The notes under the pieces were generated by a model. The model was given only the letters and a program-made list of their open reading frames with translations, had not been told where the DNA came from and ran no database searches. Shown here one piece after another: positions 1 to 13,890 of a stretch of 64,000 nt of DNA. The DNA is from Ziziphus jujuba (taxonomy: Eukaryota; Streptophyta; Magnoliopsida; Rosales; Rhamnaceae), in NCBI RefSeq assembly GCF_031755915.1, contig NC_083383.1:20697001-20761000 (forward strand). Direction: 5' to 3'. The stretch's first letter is position 1; every line of letters begins with the position of its first letter. Made by a program: the position numbers and the translations under genes.

Positions 1-1766
1 TACAGCTCTTGCGCCTTATCTTGAAGCTCCTTCAGACGAGAGTCTCCTCGCTTATCAATAAGGACCACTTCCATAGATGTCTCACTGGGTTCGATTGCTT
101 TAAGTGACATCAATGGTGGTAGGCGTTTTCCTTCCTCCGGATCATTGCACATCACCCACACATATGGATTCATCCCCAAAATGTTATAAAAACCATCTGA
201 TATCTTGTCAGTGTAAGACAAGCAGCCACTCACCTGAAAAAATAAAAAAAAGTGCAAGTTAAGCTTCATCAAATTTTGGAATGCCATCGCAAATATTTCA
301 AACTTAAAAAGTTATAAACTCTACAGCAATAAATTCATGAACACCATGTCTTAAAATTTTTTTCCTTTTTTTGACATTAAGTTGTCCTTGAATTAATCAG
401 AGACCCCCTGATTCAGTGGATATGATATTTTAATGATAATCATAATATCGATACCAGTAAGCATTAGGGAGATGGAGCCGGATGAATTGCAAAAACAAAA
501 AGGAAAATAACGTAAACCGCAAGGCACCCAAACACGAAACGAGACCAGCTAAGTTGGGAACAAGTAAAACCCAGGGATAGGAGTCTCAACCTTAGGACTG
601 TTTCCAAAAAAGCGCTTTTGGACTACTCGGTAACTACACCAATTTAGGCAAAACTGAAGAATCAGATCCAAAAAGTAAAGACTTGTTTTGGTAGACCTTA
701 AAATAATATATATATATATATATATATATTGTAGCTTTATTCACTTGGCTTGTATTGTTAATAAGCGACGAGACTTTCCGGTTAAGAAAACGAAATATAG
801 GAATGGTAAAATAATTAACAGTGGACTGGAAAAAAATAAATGCAAAATGAGCCGTTAGTTCAGTAGTATGTTAGAGCAAGCTCAACTTGCACAGAGACGA
901 CCTACCCAGAGTCGATAAGAAACGATTTCGGCGTTAGAGGACTCAGGTCCAGAAACTTGCATAAGAAGAGGCTCGGTATGATCAAGAAAAGCTTGAGAAG
1001 TGAGCCTTTTAGCCAACGCAAGCCGTAGATAATAACTCTCCTTAGTCTTCTGCGCCAAGCTCCCCCTATTCTTGTCCACCTCCTCTTCCTCCTCCACCTC
1101 CACTTCCTCATGTCTCGCCGTGGAAAACGACGACACTTTCGAATAACTGTCCTTAACATCGATCGACAGATTCCCATCTAGAGTCGTCCCAGAGAACAAA
1201 CTTCCCGCATAGCTACTCCCACTGGAAACTCTCGGCAACGAAACCTGCCGGTCGAAATTCCTATCCACACTCCGATCCTTAACCACCGACTCAGGCGGTG
1301 CCACTTCGGGAACCGACTCAGGAGGTGGTGGGATAAGAAGCTCACGGTCCTCATCGCGCGGTGGTTTCACGTGCGCCGCGGTGGTGGAACGTTCGGCTTT
1401 CTTCTCGGCCAACCAATCGCAGAAGGCTGCGAAATGTTGTTGCTGTTGCGGTTTGACTTGCTGTGGCTGTGTGTGCTGTTTGGTGTGTGATTTTCCATGA
1501 CCCGTGAAGAGCTGCGATACAGCTGAGGATTTGCTGTTGACAGAGAACTGTTTTGATGGCTTTCTGTCGCTTTCGATTTGAAAGTTACTGATAGTGTCCT
1601 TGCATGTAGGGGTAGGGGGGGTGGTGGTGGTGGTGGTGGAAGTGGGTGTGCTAGCGGTCGCTGTTGATACCTTTTTCTCGTGATCCGCCAACAGCTGTTT
1701 GGAAGATTCATCGAATCGTCGATCCGGGAATTGCCTCGGAAAGAAGTAAGTGGTTCTGTGAGGCAT
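1..1766 (-). CDS. CTR1-like Raf-type MAPKKK, N-terminal part (exons 1 and 2, partial)
   Basis: This is the 5' part of a minus-strand gene for a Raf-like serine/threonine kinase of the CTR1/EDR1 group, whose Arabidopsis member CTR1 represses ethylene signalling. Exon 1 runs from the ATG at 1766 to 906 (287 codons) and ends in a tryptophan codon before a GTAGGT donor. Exon 2 starts at 233 after a TTTTCAG acceptor, is in phase 0, and stays open to the window edge. The protein starts MPHRTTYFFPRQFPDRRFD, then has low-complexity Ser/Thr/Pro and Gln/His stretches, a Ser-rich SSGSSYAGSLFSGTTLDGN patch and an acidic run. The EDR1-type regulatory domain follows (AQKTKESYYLRLALAKRL, then VSGCLSYTDKISDGFYNILG and the RLPPLMSLKAIEPSETSMEV block in exon 2). 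The kinase domain would lie further left and is not visible. Family assignment rests on remembered sequence; the exon join is read directly. Confidence 0.9.
234..905 (-). other. Intron 1 of the CTR1-like gene
   Basis: This 672-bp intron sits between the GTAGGT donor at 905 and the TTTTCAG acceptor at 234, read on the minus strand. It joins a Trp codon to a Val codon in phase 0 inside the EDR1-type domain. It is AT-rich and contains a (TA)n run at about 705-729. I see nothing else in it. Confidence 0.85.
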
Positions 1767-2440
1767 TTTTCACGGGCTTCCCAACACCAATCAAACACCA
1801 AAAAAGGAAAGAAAAAAAAAAATTCCTCCGCCTTCTTTTTCTTTTTATTTCTTCCACCCCACGCGCTCACGAACACCCTCGCACGTGCTCACAACCAACG
1901 CTCCGTAATACTCCACTCCTCCTCCTCCTCCTCCTCCTTCCAAGTCTCTCAAACTCCGAACAACAAGATCAAGAAAAATCCAAGCTCATTATAATATATA
2001 GAAAACAGAACGAAAACAAAAACCCAAATAAATAAATAAAAAGAAAAAAATCCTGTTTTCCGTACAATCACTGCAAATTCTTCACGTACACGTTGATCAG
2101 TCTCAGAAAACAGATGAAAAAACAAACTAAGCAGTCAAAAACCGCATTCAAAACCCCCAAACAGATCCTTCAAAACCCAGAACAAGACAAAAGGATTAAT
2201 TTTCTGATGCACTCGATCTCTTTTTGGATGTTTTCGTCATAATCATGTAAACAAAGAGAAACAACTCCAAGACGCGAATCAGAATTCAGTAGCCGATGCG
2301 GAGGAACCACGAAATGCAAACCAATAGATTGAAAGATTTGGCTGCAGAGATGCGATTGGAGGAGAAAGTGAATGGAAGTGTTAGAAGCCTAATGAAAGAG
2401 AAAGCGGTGGTGTGAGAGAGAGAGAGAGTCCAAAATGGAT
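1767..2440 (-). promoter_or_regulatory. 5' leader and promoter region of the CTR1-like gene
   Basis: This is the stretch upstream of the ATG at 1766 on the minus strand. It includes a GGA-rich run (CCT repeats on the plus strand, 1916-1940) and a (TC)n run (GA repeats on the plus strand, 2413-2430). Such pyrimidine patches are common near plant transcription starts. Short ORFs here are low-complexity. The exact transcription start and a possible leader intron cannot be fixed by eye. Confidence 0.45.
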
Positions 2441-3485
2441 GTTAGTTTTAGGTGCGTATTATATTTTTAAGCTAGAATCGGTGGGAAATTAGAAGAGAAA
2501 AAAATATATATATGAAAATGGACAGAAAGCTAACGTGCACTTAATGCTAAATGCACACCCTATCTCTGAGGAGTACACGTAAAATTTAATACCAAAGTAG
2601 TTGCGACACGTGAGCGTTAGTGTCAGGGATGGAAAGAGTGGCGCAGTGCGCACCTAGGCGTAGGCTAGCGTTTTTGGTTCACCACCCCCGGGTCGCTGAA
2701 AGTTGCTGGCGATTATAAAATTTGTGCGAGAAAAGATGGAATATCGTCCTTGGGAAACTGCGGTTTTGAAAGTACGATACTACCCTCCTGATTTGTCTAA
2801 TTGACAGTTTTGGGCCTACCCAATTTTATGGCTTTTTTTTTTTTTTTTTTTTTATTACAATTTTTTATGTTGGTTCTTTCTATAACGGCATGTGATGGTT
2901 GTTGGAGCTGATACCGTAAAGCTGTTTCGCTGAGATTTTTGGCTTTTAATGTGTTTTGGATTTTTAATCGTAATATTGTTCTCACTCGGTATGCGTGATG
3001 ACATTTTCTTTTTATCATCATTTTTTCTTTTTTCTTTTTTCTTTTTTTTTTCTTTTTTTCCCCCTCCAACTAATAATCTAGTTTAAACGTATTGCAAAAA
3101 TTATTTATTTTAAACAAGTTTTTTATATAAAAAAATCTATTTAATATAATTTTATTGTTCGCTATCAAACAATTTTTTATTTTCTAAAACACATAAAAAA
3201 TTGATAAAGGGTTATATTTTGCTCGGATCACCATTGATATCGCAGGCCCAAAAAACATACACATCAATTAATGAATGAAATCGATTTTATTTGAAAAGTA
3301 AAACTCTTTTAGCATTTTTTATGTTAATAATTCCAATATAGGATGAAAATTAAATTTCCATCCTGTCAAAATCCCTTATTAAGAATATACAAATTTATTT
3401 TTAAATTATCCTTTAGAAAATAAAATAAAAATTGAAACTTTTTTATTATTCACAATAATTTTTCTCCACAGTTCTCTTAAATCAA
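2441..3485. other. AT-rich intergenic stretch
   Basis: No gene is visible. The stretch holds a poly-T run at 2830-2853 and a T/TTTTTC-rich tract at about 3010-3062; the open frames across them are artefacts of simple sequence. Confidence 0.6.
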
Positions 3486-4035
3486 AGATTTATAAATATA
3501 AATGTAAAAGATATATCAAATCAATTTTGATTATGAGATTGATGGTTATAATATTAATAAGGTTGGTTGATAATGCTAATGATCATTTGTTAGCTTTGAG
3601 TCGAGGCAAGTTTTTTTTTTTTTTTTTAAATAAAAAAACCTAAATTTGATAATAGAAAAAATCGAAAGTCTATGAAAAGAATAATGATAGAGGGATTAAA
3701 AAGTCTATTAATGTGTTTACCATGTAATTAATTGTTTTTATTTTATTGTTTTAGATTTAGTATAAAGATATATTAAATGCATATTTATAAATATAGATTT
3801 GAAAGACGTACTAATTCAACCTTGATTTATGAGATTGATGGTTGGAATACTGTTAGTATTGGTTGCTAATGCTAATGAACAATTTGCTAACTTTGAGTCA
3901 AGGCAATTTTTTTTTTTTTCTCTTATAAAAGAAAATCCAAGTTTGCCAATAGCAAAAAATCCAAAGTTTATGGAAAGAATATTAGATAAAGGAACCAAGA
4001 AGTCTCCTAATATGTTTACCAAGTAATTGATTATC
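3486..4035. repeat. Diverged direct repeat pair, about 250 bp each
   Basis: Copy 1 is about 3486-3735 and copy 2 about 3783-4035, offset by about 297 bp. They share the same blocks in order: TTATAAATATA, ATGAGATTGATGGTT, ATAATGCTAATGA-like text, TTGCTAACTTTGAGTC-like text followed by a poly-T run, and a closing TGTTTACCA-GTAATT block. They look like an old tandem duplication or two copies of one small element. The short open frame in copy 2 is not preserved in copy 1, so I do not call it a gene. Confidence 0.6.
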
Positions 4036-6120
4036 ATTATCTGATACTACTAATGTTACTTTTATGAAAAATAAAATGAAGAATACAATTTTTAGGTATT
4101 TTTCATTTCATTAACAATTGGCCCAATGGTAAATAAAATAAATATTCTTAACAATCGTTCATAGAATATTGCCATTTTATACTACATATATGTTTTTCAA
4201 TAAGATTATACTGTAGATCTTCAATATTAATTATACTATGTAATAGTGCATGATTCATTGCTGTGGCATATTATTGGGTTATGGAATCTTTTTGCATTTG
4301 AGAATCAAAAAGAAATCAAAAGGTGTACATCTTTTCTTTTTCATAAAAATAAAAATAAATCAAAACAAATCATGTACGTTTTATTTTTTAATCCAAGTGC
4401 GGATACATCTTTTATTGTTAATTTTCCTGTTCCAAATATGCTTTACTATTTTTAATTATATATAGTAAAATAATTACTCAAATAGTTATAACCACACTTT
4501 ATTAAAAAAAAAATGTATAATAAAATGTTAACAAAGAAACATAACAATGACCCATCTATAAAAATAAATTTTAAAAGTAATTATTAGAAAGTCAAATATT
4601 CGTAATGCGGATTGTAGAGTATAACAAAGTTAATGGACAATTTAATGGGCTAGATACAACGTACTGAAATCATGAAACCAAGTGCTATTCCATCCTCTAA
4701 AAATTAAAAAATAATTATACGGTAATCCATATTCTTGTGCTAATAAATGAGAATGTATTACGTGTAACAAGTGGGTCTTTTGGATGGTTATTCTGGTCAT
4801 ATACATATATATATTTTAATTTAATTTCCAAACAATTTGTAGATTTGATGATTTAAGAAGGTGGCTTCCTAACTACTTTCTGAATCCGAGACAGCGAACC
4901 TTTCCGTATTTGTTTGCCTTCGTTTTTTATTATTATGACTCTCCTTTCAACAACAACAACAAAAATTTGAAAAAATAAATAAATAACAAGTAGGATACTA
5001 TTGAAAAAAAATTTTAAAATCTATTATTTTGTATCATTTTAAATTATCATCATTAAAATAAATTGAACAATCTATACTCATATAAAATATTAATATAAAG
5101 TTTATAAATAATTATTTAGTGTATGATTATGATGAAATGTGATATTACATTGTTCATGTACCTATTATATGAACAAATTTAATAATAATAGAATCACTTT
5201 TTTTAATTAAGTTATTAGAATTACCAAATTAATGTATTAAATTTTAAATATCAAATCATGCGATATATTTTTTTTTATTTTGTTCAATTTTAATAATTTT
5301 ATATTATATTAATTTATTAATTAATAATATATTAATATATTGTCGGATAGCTTTAGTATTATTTAAAAATTTTGTAATTTAATTAGAAAGTTAATTAATT
5401 AATTAATTGGATAATTTATTGGGCACTGGATGTTCCACCCATCCCATCAGAAAACATAAAAGGGAGTATCTGTTGAGAGTGAGTGACCCAACGAGTGGAG
5501 CTCATTTGTTTAGGTTTTGATTGGTGGGAATTTCCTAGTTTAAAGTAAGCCCTTCCACTTGCACATGATATGACTGGTTTTGGAGGCAAATCAAGCAAGC
5601 ATGCCCTTTATGCCACGTTCTATTTAAAGAAACCCATTTCCAAGTAAGGAAAAGGATAGAATAGATCTTGCTCTCGGTACCTTTTTCCAGAGACAAAGAG
5701 AAAAGCCAGATGTATAAGAATATAAGATTAAATTTCATCAACTTTCTTGAAATGCAAGCCAATTATTCCATTTGTTTTTTCTTTACCTTCGCACCCAGGA
5801 CGAACAATAATGAAAACTAGGTATATTTTAATTCTTATAGACCCATTAGTTAATTGATGCTTCAAAAATAAATAAATAAATCTACATGATTCTTGAACAT
5901 GCATGGTATTTTATTTGTAGTTTTGTGTTGGGAGAGAATTAGGAATTTTGTTTTAAAAATTATTTTTCAGTATAATCTCAAATGGTGCTTTATATAGCAA
6001 TTATTTACCAATTAGATATTAAAATTAGTTGTTAATATGAATATAGAGTTATTATGTTATTAGTTTATATTTAGTTATATTTATATGATAGAATCATTTT
6101 TGAAATCCTTTTTGAATATA
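4036..6120. other. AT-rich intergenic stretch
   Basis: No gene or RNA is recognised. There is a (TTAA)n run at about 5390-5408. A less AT-rich patch at about 5410-5760 has short minus-strand open frames that I do not recognise and that show no start context or splice partners I could trust. Confidence 0.5.
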
Positions 6121-7072
6121 TGAGATTATCTTGCCTATATACTACACTGAATTGAATCAGTACTGAAATTTTAATGGATTTCTTGTAAATTAAATATAAT
6201 CCAACAGTACAGATAAAATGGCATAAACATTATTATTAGAAGTTTCATAAAATTATTAATAAAAAAAATCAAACAAATTAGATTGCTATAGCAATCTAAA
6301 AAATACAAATAAATAAAAGCAAAATATCTAAAATATTCAATGTAATGCATATTTCATAATCCACGAAATAAAAAATATTTACTATCATTAGAGTTAGGGA
6401 AAAGAACAAATCCATCCACAGTGTATTTAACATAAGAATAATGAAAATGCTTGAACTTAATGTATGCAATAACAACTGAGGCCTATGGTAACAATTTAAA
6501 ATACGAAACTATGAAACAGGCTTAATGAGTGACAAATAAAATATTATGAAAATAAGTATTATTTAAAAAAAAAAATCATTTCTCTAAAGACTTTACTTTC
6601 ATTATTTGAAAGTTATTTTGTTTTGATAAATAATTTTTGCAAAATTCATAACTATCCCCAAGGCATAGCAATTTTGTAAAACTTTAAATAAGAAAATTAA
6701 AATGCGAAATATCTGTCACCTCATGAATAATTAATATTTTTACAAATCATAATTTCTAAATATTGGTAGTCAAAACTATATAAAATATATAAACATATAT
6801 TGTATCCATAATCTACCAACAATATCCCTGTATACCATATGTATTATCATAATTTATTGCATGATCACAACTAGCGTCCTAGTATGTCATCAACTACCAG
6901 TAGAGGGGAAACTATCAATGCAACCTTCGACGTCTCAGAGGCATCGCAAATCGGAACCTCTTATCTAATCTTATAAATTACATAATCAAGCAGGGAATGG
7001 TCAAATAAACGCACGTAATCATAATCCAACAAATCCATATACATATAGTATCCAATATTCTTATAATATCCA

Positions 7073-7103
<31 letters not shown>

Positions 7104-8699
7104 CCAAGAATAACCACACATCAAAATTTTTTACACCAAACCATTCATTTTACATACCATAACATGCTAATTCAAAATAATTCTTTCATATCATGTAATA
7201 AAGCATATAATTTGAATAATTTCATAAATAATAATAATAAGATAATTTATAGATCATATAAAATCAAACACAGAATTCTTAAAATGATTTTAGAAAATAA
7301 AGTTTACTCACAGAAATGCAGCTCACTCATAATCCGCAGTCAGATTGCCTCCAATTTCCATTCTAATGACTAAAATATTTACAAAGTTCCCCAATTAGGT
7401 ATCATAATTCGATAAAATAAAATCGTGGTTACATACTTAAGGCCAAACTTGCACTTACAACTTTGTAATCCCATTTTTTTGGTATCAATTTTCCAAAATT
7501 TTTTGAAAACCCTAACCTTAGAAATTAAGGTTTTTCAATTTAGGTCTAATTAATAAAATTGAAACACCCAATATGTCCTAATAAACTCTAATTACACTTT
7601 TACAACTTGAATTTGGTCCTAGGTGGTTCATTATATTCCAATTTTATCTCATAATTATCCAATTTATTTAACTTAACCAAAAATTAGAAAACTACTAAAA
7701 CGGTGTTGAAAAATGCAAACAATATATAATTGGAAAGCCCATGAGATAAAGATTATAACGATGAACTCACCTTGCCATAATTACATTTTGGTACTCAAAA
7801 AACCGCCAAAAACTTGCTTTGAAGCTTGTATCTTTTAAATTGGAAAGAATCATAATGAACAAACATAAGATATGGAATTAAGAGGGTTAAAATGGGTAGA
7901 ATAGGGTGGCATTGGGCCTAGGTTGGTTGGAAAATGTTGGAGTGGAGTTTGGTTGGAGCTCTGTCATCAGCAACAATGATTGTTGGCACGTTGCTGATCC
8001 AAATGGCTTGAAATTTTGGTTATCAACAAATCTTGATGTGGGCAATCCTTCTAGGCAGTGTGTGTGTGTGGCATAAAACAGCCGAGAAATATCCAAATCT
8101 TGACAAGAAGCAAAGCTACCATCTTTAGGAAAAAGTTTATTATCCCAGCATGTCCATCGATCAATGGCCATAAAATTTTAGGTTATGACTAGATTTTTTA
8201 TGGGCTTCCTGACTAGATAGTGTATGTAGCAAAAGAGGCTGGAGATAAGTCAATCGTAAAAAACCTATGGTGGTTAGTGGTTGTACAAGGTGTTTTCCAG
8301 TGGGGTTTATAGTTTTTTACGAATTTTGGATTTTATGAGGGGTATTTTGGCAATTCAAACTTTTAGGAGAATCTCAAGAATACAAAAACCCTAGGCACAA
8401 ATTTCTAAGCCTTGTATAGAATTTGCGTCCACAATAATACAAAATGTACAGCTTGGATACTAAAAAAATTATACCACATGTGAAATTTTACAAAATTGTA
8501 ACTTTTAATCTATAACTTATAATCGGGTGTACCACTAGTTTACGAACTTATATCAACGAGCTTTATACAAAAACCATTTTCAAAGAAAAGTCAAACTTGA
8601 TCCCACTTGAAAAATCAAATTTAGTCAACCTTGGTAAATTTTAATTAAACCGCTCAAAAATCTCAAATTTCAAATATTTTCTCAAGAAAAGTCATTACA
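6121..8699 (+). mobile_element. Degenerate solo-LTR-like element (relative of the 44.2-kb element)
   Basis: The stretch follows the same plan as the elements at 44-49 kb. It has a leading AATATAATCCAACAG block (about 6195), a central region with poorly conserved text, and a 3' part with a TATAATCGGGTGTACCACTA-type block then TTTACGAACTTATATCAACG, followed by the GTCAAACTTGATC/AATTAAACCGCTCAAAAA series. It closes in CATTACA at 8699. The left end near 6121 is estimated by comparison and no target duplication was found. No coding domain is visible, so it is best read as an old solo LTR. Confidence 0.5.
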
Positions 8700-10458
8700 A
8701 GCTACCCATTTATCAAAATTGTATCCTTGAAATTTCATACTTTGTTATTGGAAACATATAAAGATGTTAACCCCGCATGGTCTAATAGTTTGTACTACAT
8801 TATAATGCAACTTTCTGAGAAACCATAAAATTTCCACTATCAAATACTGCTTGTTTGCGAGATCTCACTCAACCCAACCAAACTCACATTTGGAGAACAC
8901 TAATGTTACAATGCAAACCACTAAGCACTCATGTTCCAATCTTAAAATGATAACACTCTTGACTTTACAAAACAAAAGTTGACCCATCGGATACCTCAAC
9001 CACAATGCAAAACAAATTTTAATATATTCACAAATAGTCCAAAAATAAGAACTAGCTTATAGTGATCAACAATCCACCAAAAAGATAAATAAATAAACAA
9101 AAATACAATGGTAACTAAAGATCTCTTTTAACTCCCAAAACATAATAGCATAAGAATATATCTTCTAGTGATCAATTCCAAAGTTATCTCAAAACCATTA
9201 ATATTACTTCTAAAAAAAAAAAAAATCATATTTCTCACAAATTATAACTAACTTCGATAATCATATTTCTCACAAATTATAACTAACTTCGATAATCCAT
9301 CCGTCACCCAAAAGAAAATTTATAATTTAAGTCTAATTTCTCAAACCAAATACTAGTCACTCACTATTAAAATGGAGGTCATTCTTTTTACTTTTTCCCT
9401 CAAGCTCTCAACTCTTGTGTTTCTTGTCCATAATCTTCACTTTTTCTCTTATCCTCTAATCATCAAACAGCATGATCTTACTAATTACATTACTAGAGTT
9501 ACTGAACAAAATTCTCATGCTTATTCTAATGAAATACCTTGAATTTCTCATACAATCTAATATAATTCTCAAAATTTTCAACCCATAAACAGTAAAAGAT
9601 ATCAACCACTACCAAAATAAAATATAAATGATAACAAATATCCAAAAGATTAAGTCCAAGCTTTATTAGAAAGTTAAAATTATTAATTGTGAGAGAACCA
9701 CACTTTATTCCAATTTCTAGTAGACTCCAAAAATTTATTCCTCAAATAATACAGAGAAATTTAAATCTATTTCTAACATCACAATCTAATATTAAGAAAT
9801 TAATTGTTACATTGTCTGCTACTAAAAGTATCAATCTTGCCTCTTATAATCTTTCTATATCCTCCAAATCAATAATACCCTACCCTTAAAGATAAGAAGC
9901 TCCAAAGAGTATCAACTATAAGAACTAAGTTTTTAACTATAAGAACTAAATTCTTAGTATCCCTCACAAAATAAGCTTCTGGTAGTAATAACAGGAATAA
10001 AACCTAAATGTGGTTGTCCTCGCCCTCTATGAATGACCATTCTTAAGTATTTATCTAGGCCATAAGGAGTCTTCATTGTCACATCATCAAAACTATTTAG
10101 GTGTCATGCTGGGTCATGACGAACACTCTGTCTCTACCAATCTGTTGTGTTTCTTGATATTCGCTTCTAGTTGTGGCTATAGAATGTTGTCCAATGTTGA
10201 TTAATGCTAGTAAGACCTCTAATATCATTATGCCTTGAGTAAGCACAAAATCAAAATGGCCAACTATCTATAATAGAAATTATTATTCCACCTTTAATAA
10301 TCCTAAAATAATGTCTATCATACAAACTACAGAAAACACAAAAGTCACATCTAGATTGTACTTGAAATTTCATCTCTATTGTGGAAAACTATAGATGTTG
10401 AGCTTGCATCTACGACCCTTAGGTTTCCAAGCAGCTGCTTCATTTGTGTGATTCTTTA
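8700..10458. other. Unassigned stretch between two LTR-like 3' ends
   Basis: It lies between the LTR-like end at 8699 and a second LTR-like end at 10587, so it could be retroelement-internal sequence. I could not recognise gag or pol in any frame. It contains a perfect 35-bp tandem duplication (9225-9294). Confidence 0.4.
9225..9294. repeat. Tandem duplication, 2 x 35 bp
   Basis: Two identical head-to-tail 35-bp units, 9225-9259 and 9260-9294, begin ATCATATTTCTCAC and end ACTTCGATA. The identity implies a recent duplication. Confidence 0.9.
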
Positions 10459-10587
10459 ACCGAAATCCATTTTTAAAGAAAGGTCAAATTTGGTCCATTC
10501 AAAAAGTTAAATTTAGTCAAATATGGTCAACTTTGGTCAAATTGCTCAAAAAGTTTAAATTACAATATTATCGAACGAGTCGTTACA
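10459..10587 (+). mobile_element. LTR-like 3' end fragment
   Basis: It begins at CCGAAATCCATTTTTAAAG, continues with the TTTAGTCAAATATGGTCAAC and AAATTGCTCAAAAAG blocks also seen at about 8600-8660 and 49350-49400, and closes in CGTTACA at 10587. It is a truncated relative of the same LTR-like family. Confidence 0.5.
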
Positions 10588-12017
10588 TTATTTGTATTTT
10601 AATTGTATTAATATTTTAACAAATAAAATAATAGCACATTAATTTATCACATTATTTTGGTAAACATGTTGTCAGTTTAGTATACTAGCATTAATTTGTC
10701 AATATATTACTCCTTAAAAATAATATTTAATGTTAGAGTTACCAACGTGTTTAGTATTTGTTATACAATTTATTTATAATAATTTAACAATACCTTATTA
10801 AATAATTTTTTTATTTACTTATTTATAAATTCACTCATCTATACTTAAGGTATATAAATATATCAGCCACTAATATATTATACATGTTTAGTAAATATGG
10901 TATGGATTGGAAAATAATATAACTTTAATAAATAAATAAACTCATAAATGGATAAGTGAATCTTGAAAACAAATTAACAAAAAAAAAACCAACAATGATA
11001 AAAACCCTATATCATTTAGCAATTTAATTAGTTATTCAAAAACACTTCAATTTCTCATATTAGATTTTTAATATATAAAACCAATAGATAATTAAATGCA
11101 TTCAATTAGTATTTTTCATTGTCTAATTAATATTCATCATCAATAACAAATAGCAAATTAAAAAAAAAAAAAAAAACGTAAAAGGGACTCAATAATATGA
11201 TAGGTTTAAATTTCCTTACTGCAATTTCTGTTACTTTTTTTTTATCTCCTTTCGCCAAAAAAGTTGGTTTGTAGATGCAAAACAATTTTAAGATACTCGG
11301 ACAATGAAAGTGGTTTGAGATATTAATTCACTTTGGGGTCCAGGGATTGGTTTGAGGAATTGGCACGAAGTCCCACTGCCGCTAACAAATAAAATTAAAG
11401 CGAAAAATGCCCACAGTCGAATAATTTATGGTATAAAATATAAAAAATGTTTTGTCACGAAGATGTGGATAAAGTGATCGTTTTTGTTGACAGAAAGGAA
11501 AAACAATTATATAATAAATAAAAAAAGAATCCATGTGTAAGCAATATATTTTATTGGTATTTATTTAGGCTATTAATATAATGCATAGTTTTTTTTTTTA
11601 TATCATTTATAATGATTTTTTTTTTATATCGTGAATTTATAATCACTTTAATATAAATATAAATGGCTTAGTATCTCACTCAATCTTAATTGATAAAAAA
11701 TTATAATTAATTATGTCACGCTTAATAAAAAAAAAAAAATACATGCCACCCTACGGATATTTGAATAATGGGAGGAGCAACAGTTTAGCCTTTAAATAAT
11801 ATAATTTATTGAGTTAGCAAATAGTCGAATTAGTACCTCTTATTCTGACCTTTAATCACAATTGGGCACTGTTAGGGCACGTGATTACAGCATTTCCGTA
11901 CAATAACACTAAAAAATATTTTTTAAATAATAATAAAAAATATATTTTTACTATTTGGGGAAAATTAAATCATTTAATTTATTGACTATTTTTTAAGCTT
12001 AAATCTGATTATATTCC

Positions 12018-12020
<3 letters not shown>

Positions 12021-12060
<40 letters not shown>
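12021..12060. repeat. (TA)n microsatellite
   Basis: Twenty uninterrupted TA units are followed directly by a poly-T run. Confidence 0.95.
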
Positions 12061-12069
<9 letters not shown>

Positions 12070-12110
12070 TTTCTATTTTGGGTAAGGATATGTTCTCTAT
12101 TGTTGAGACA

Positions 12111-12178
12111 AATGGTAAAAATTATTATTTTATTTATAAAGGTGAATGGTAAAAATTATTATTTTATTTATAAAGGTG
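12111..12178. repeat. Tandem duplication, 2 x 34 bp
   Basis: Two identical 34-bp units, 12111-12144 and 12145-12178, begin AATGGTAAAAATTATT and end TAAAGGTG. Confidence 0.9.
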
Positions 12179-13890
12179 ATATCTTGTTAGAATTCTTAAA
12201 CAATAGCGCTAAAGATATAAATAAGCTACTTATATAATTGAAATGTTATTATTTTATTGATTAAAATATTGATAAAAATGTTGATGTATAAATTTAGTTG
12301 CTAGATTTTAATGTAGACTCTAAATTACCTTCCTAAAATATGCAAAAGATAACACAAACTAAAATTTTTTTGGACAACTATATGGTGTCAGCCAAACACA
12401 TTTGGACACCTTTATCAACAGTGAATTCGATAGGTAGGCAGCAAAATGGATGCTTCTAGAGTGCATACCTTTCTATGATTTATTTTATGAATCTTTATAG
12501 TGTTTTTTAATTTTTTTTAAATATTAAAAGGATTCTGACTTTTTAACACCCTGTTTAGTAGTAAGAGGGATAAAAAAAAATGTATGATGTAAAATAGAGA
12601 AGTGATAAAAAAAACTAAAAGGATGAAAACTTCATATTTTTTTTCCTTTTTTTGGGTATTTCTCTTTTATTTGGGATAGAAGGGAAAAATGAAATGAAGG
12701 AAAAGAAATTTATGTATCAAATGATTATACTAAACTTTATTAGATAACTACATCATAATTTGCATAAATACTATCATTTAGAAGAATAATAATAATATGA
12801 AGCAAAACCAAATAATAAAAAACTACTTTTTTTCCAATAATTTTTATTTGCAATATTCATGTAATGTTTTTTAAAAAATATTTTGTAATTCAAAAAAAGT
12901 ATTTCTTTGCTTTTTGCTTCTTTTTTTTTTTTTTTTTTTTTTGAATTGTAGTATTCATGTAATTTCTTATTAACTCTTTATTGTATATTTGAAAACCATG
13001 TAAAGTCCACCACCAAAAAAAAAAAAAAATTCGGTTAGAGTTTTTTTTTTTTTAAACAATAATTGGGTTAGACTTGAATCACACATAACTAGAGTAATTG
13101 TATTTTATTTTCTCATACCATATAAAGATCCAACATGTGACCAACCTTTTCAATTGTGTATTCATAAAAAAAATATAAAAAAAAGATTAAAAAAAAAAGC
13201 TTTTTTGAGTGAGTCTTAAGTCAATACATTTTCTTTCACAACAAAATTCAAATACTACATAAAAATGAAATAAAAATTACAATTGGTTATCAAATTCTAT
13301 ATAATATTTTTTTTGGTCCAAAAATTCTGTTGCAAAAGGAATATATAATATAATCCATTTATTATGTTTCTAGCTTTCTATAATTCCATATTATAAAGTT
13401 AAAACACCTCCACTTTCAAACATTAAATATTTATAAATGATCACCTTATAGACTTTGGAAACTAATTGGTTTCTAGAATAAAACATCTCTAAAGAATTTT
13501 TTATCTTTTTTTATGTTTAGAGTTAAGCTTTTAAAAATTTGTTTTAATCTACATTTTATTTTAACTTTTTAAACTAAAAAGTGAGTTTGATTTTCCAAAT
13601 GTCAAATTCACTCTTAAAATAAATTCTCAAATCTTTTTCATGTTTTAAATATTATTTTTTTATTCTTTATATTTTTTAATTATTAATAATTGAGAAGAAA
13701 TTCAAATAAAGAATGAGAAAATTAAATATAATTATAAATGTTTATAAAAAAAATTAAAAAAAATTGTTGAAAGACTTTTTAAAATAGTACATTTTATATT
13801 AAAATATGCTTTTTAACATTAAAAAAGTATTTTTTATTAAAAAGTTTCTTTGGATATCTTTTATAGTTTTGATAGGAACATCTTTAAAAC

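Larger units (their letters stand above)
10588..13890. other. AT-rich intergenic stretch
   Basis: No gene is seen. It contains poly-A and poly-T runs (for example 11161-11176 and 12925-12942), a (TA)n run at 12021-12060 and a perfect 34-bp tandem duplication at 12111-12178. Confidence 0.5.

Noticed and set aside
1367..2035. Open frames overlapping the CTR1-like first exon and leader
   Set aside because: They are other-frame readings of low-complexity coding sequence and pyrimidine tracts; the conserved protein is in the 1766-906 frame.
7887..8171. 94-codon minus-strand frame as a gene
   Set aside because: It lies in the central part of a decayed LTR-like element and has no recognisable domain or splice partner.
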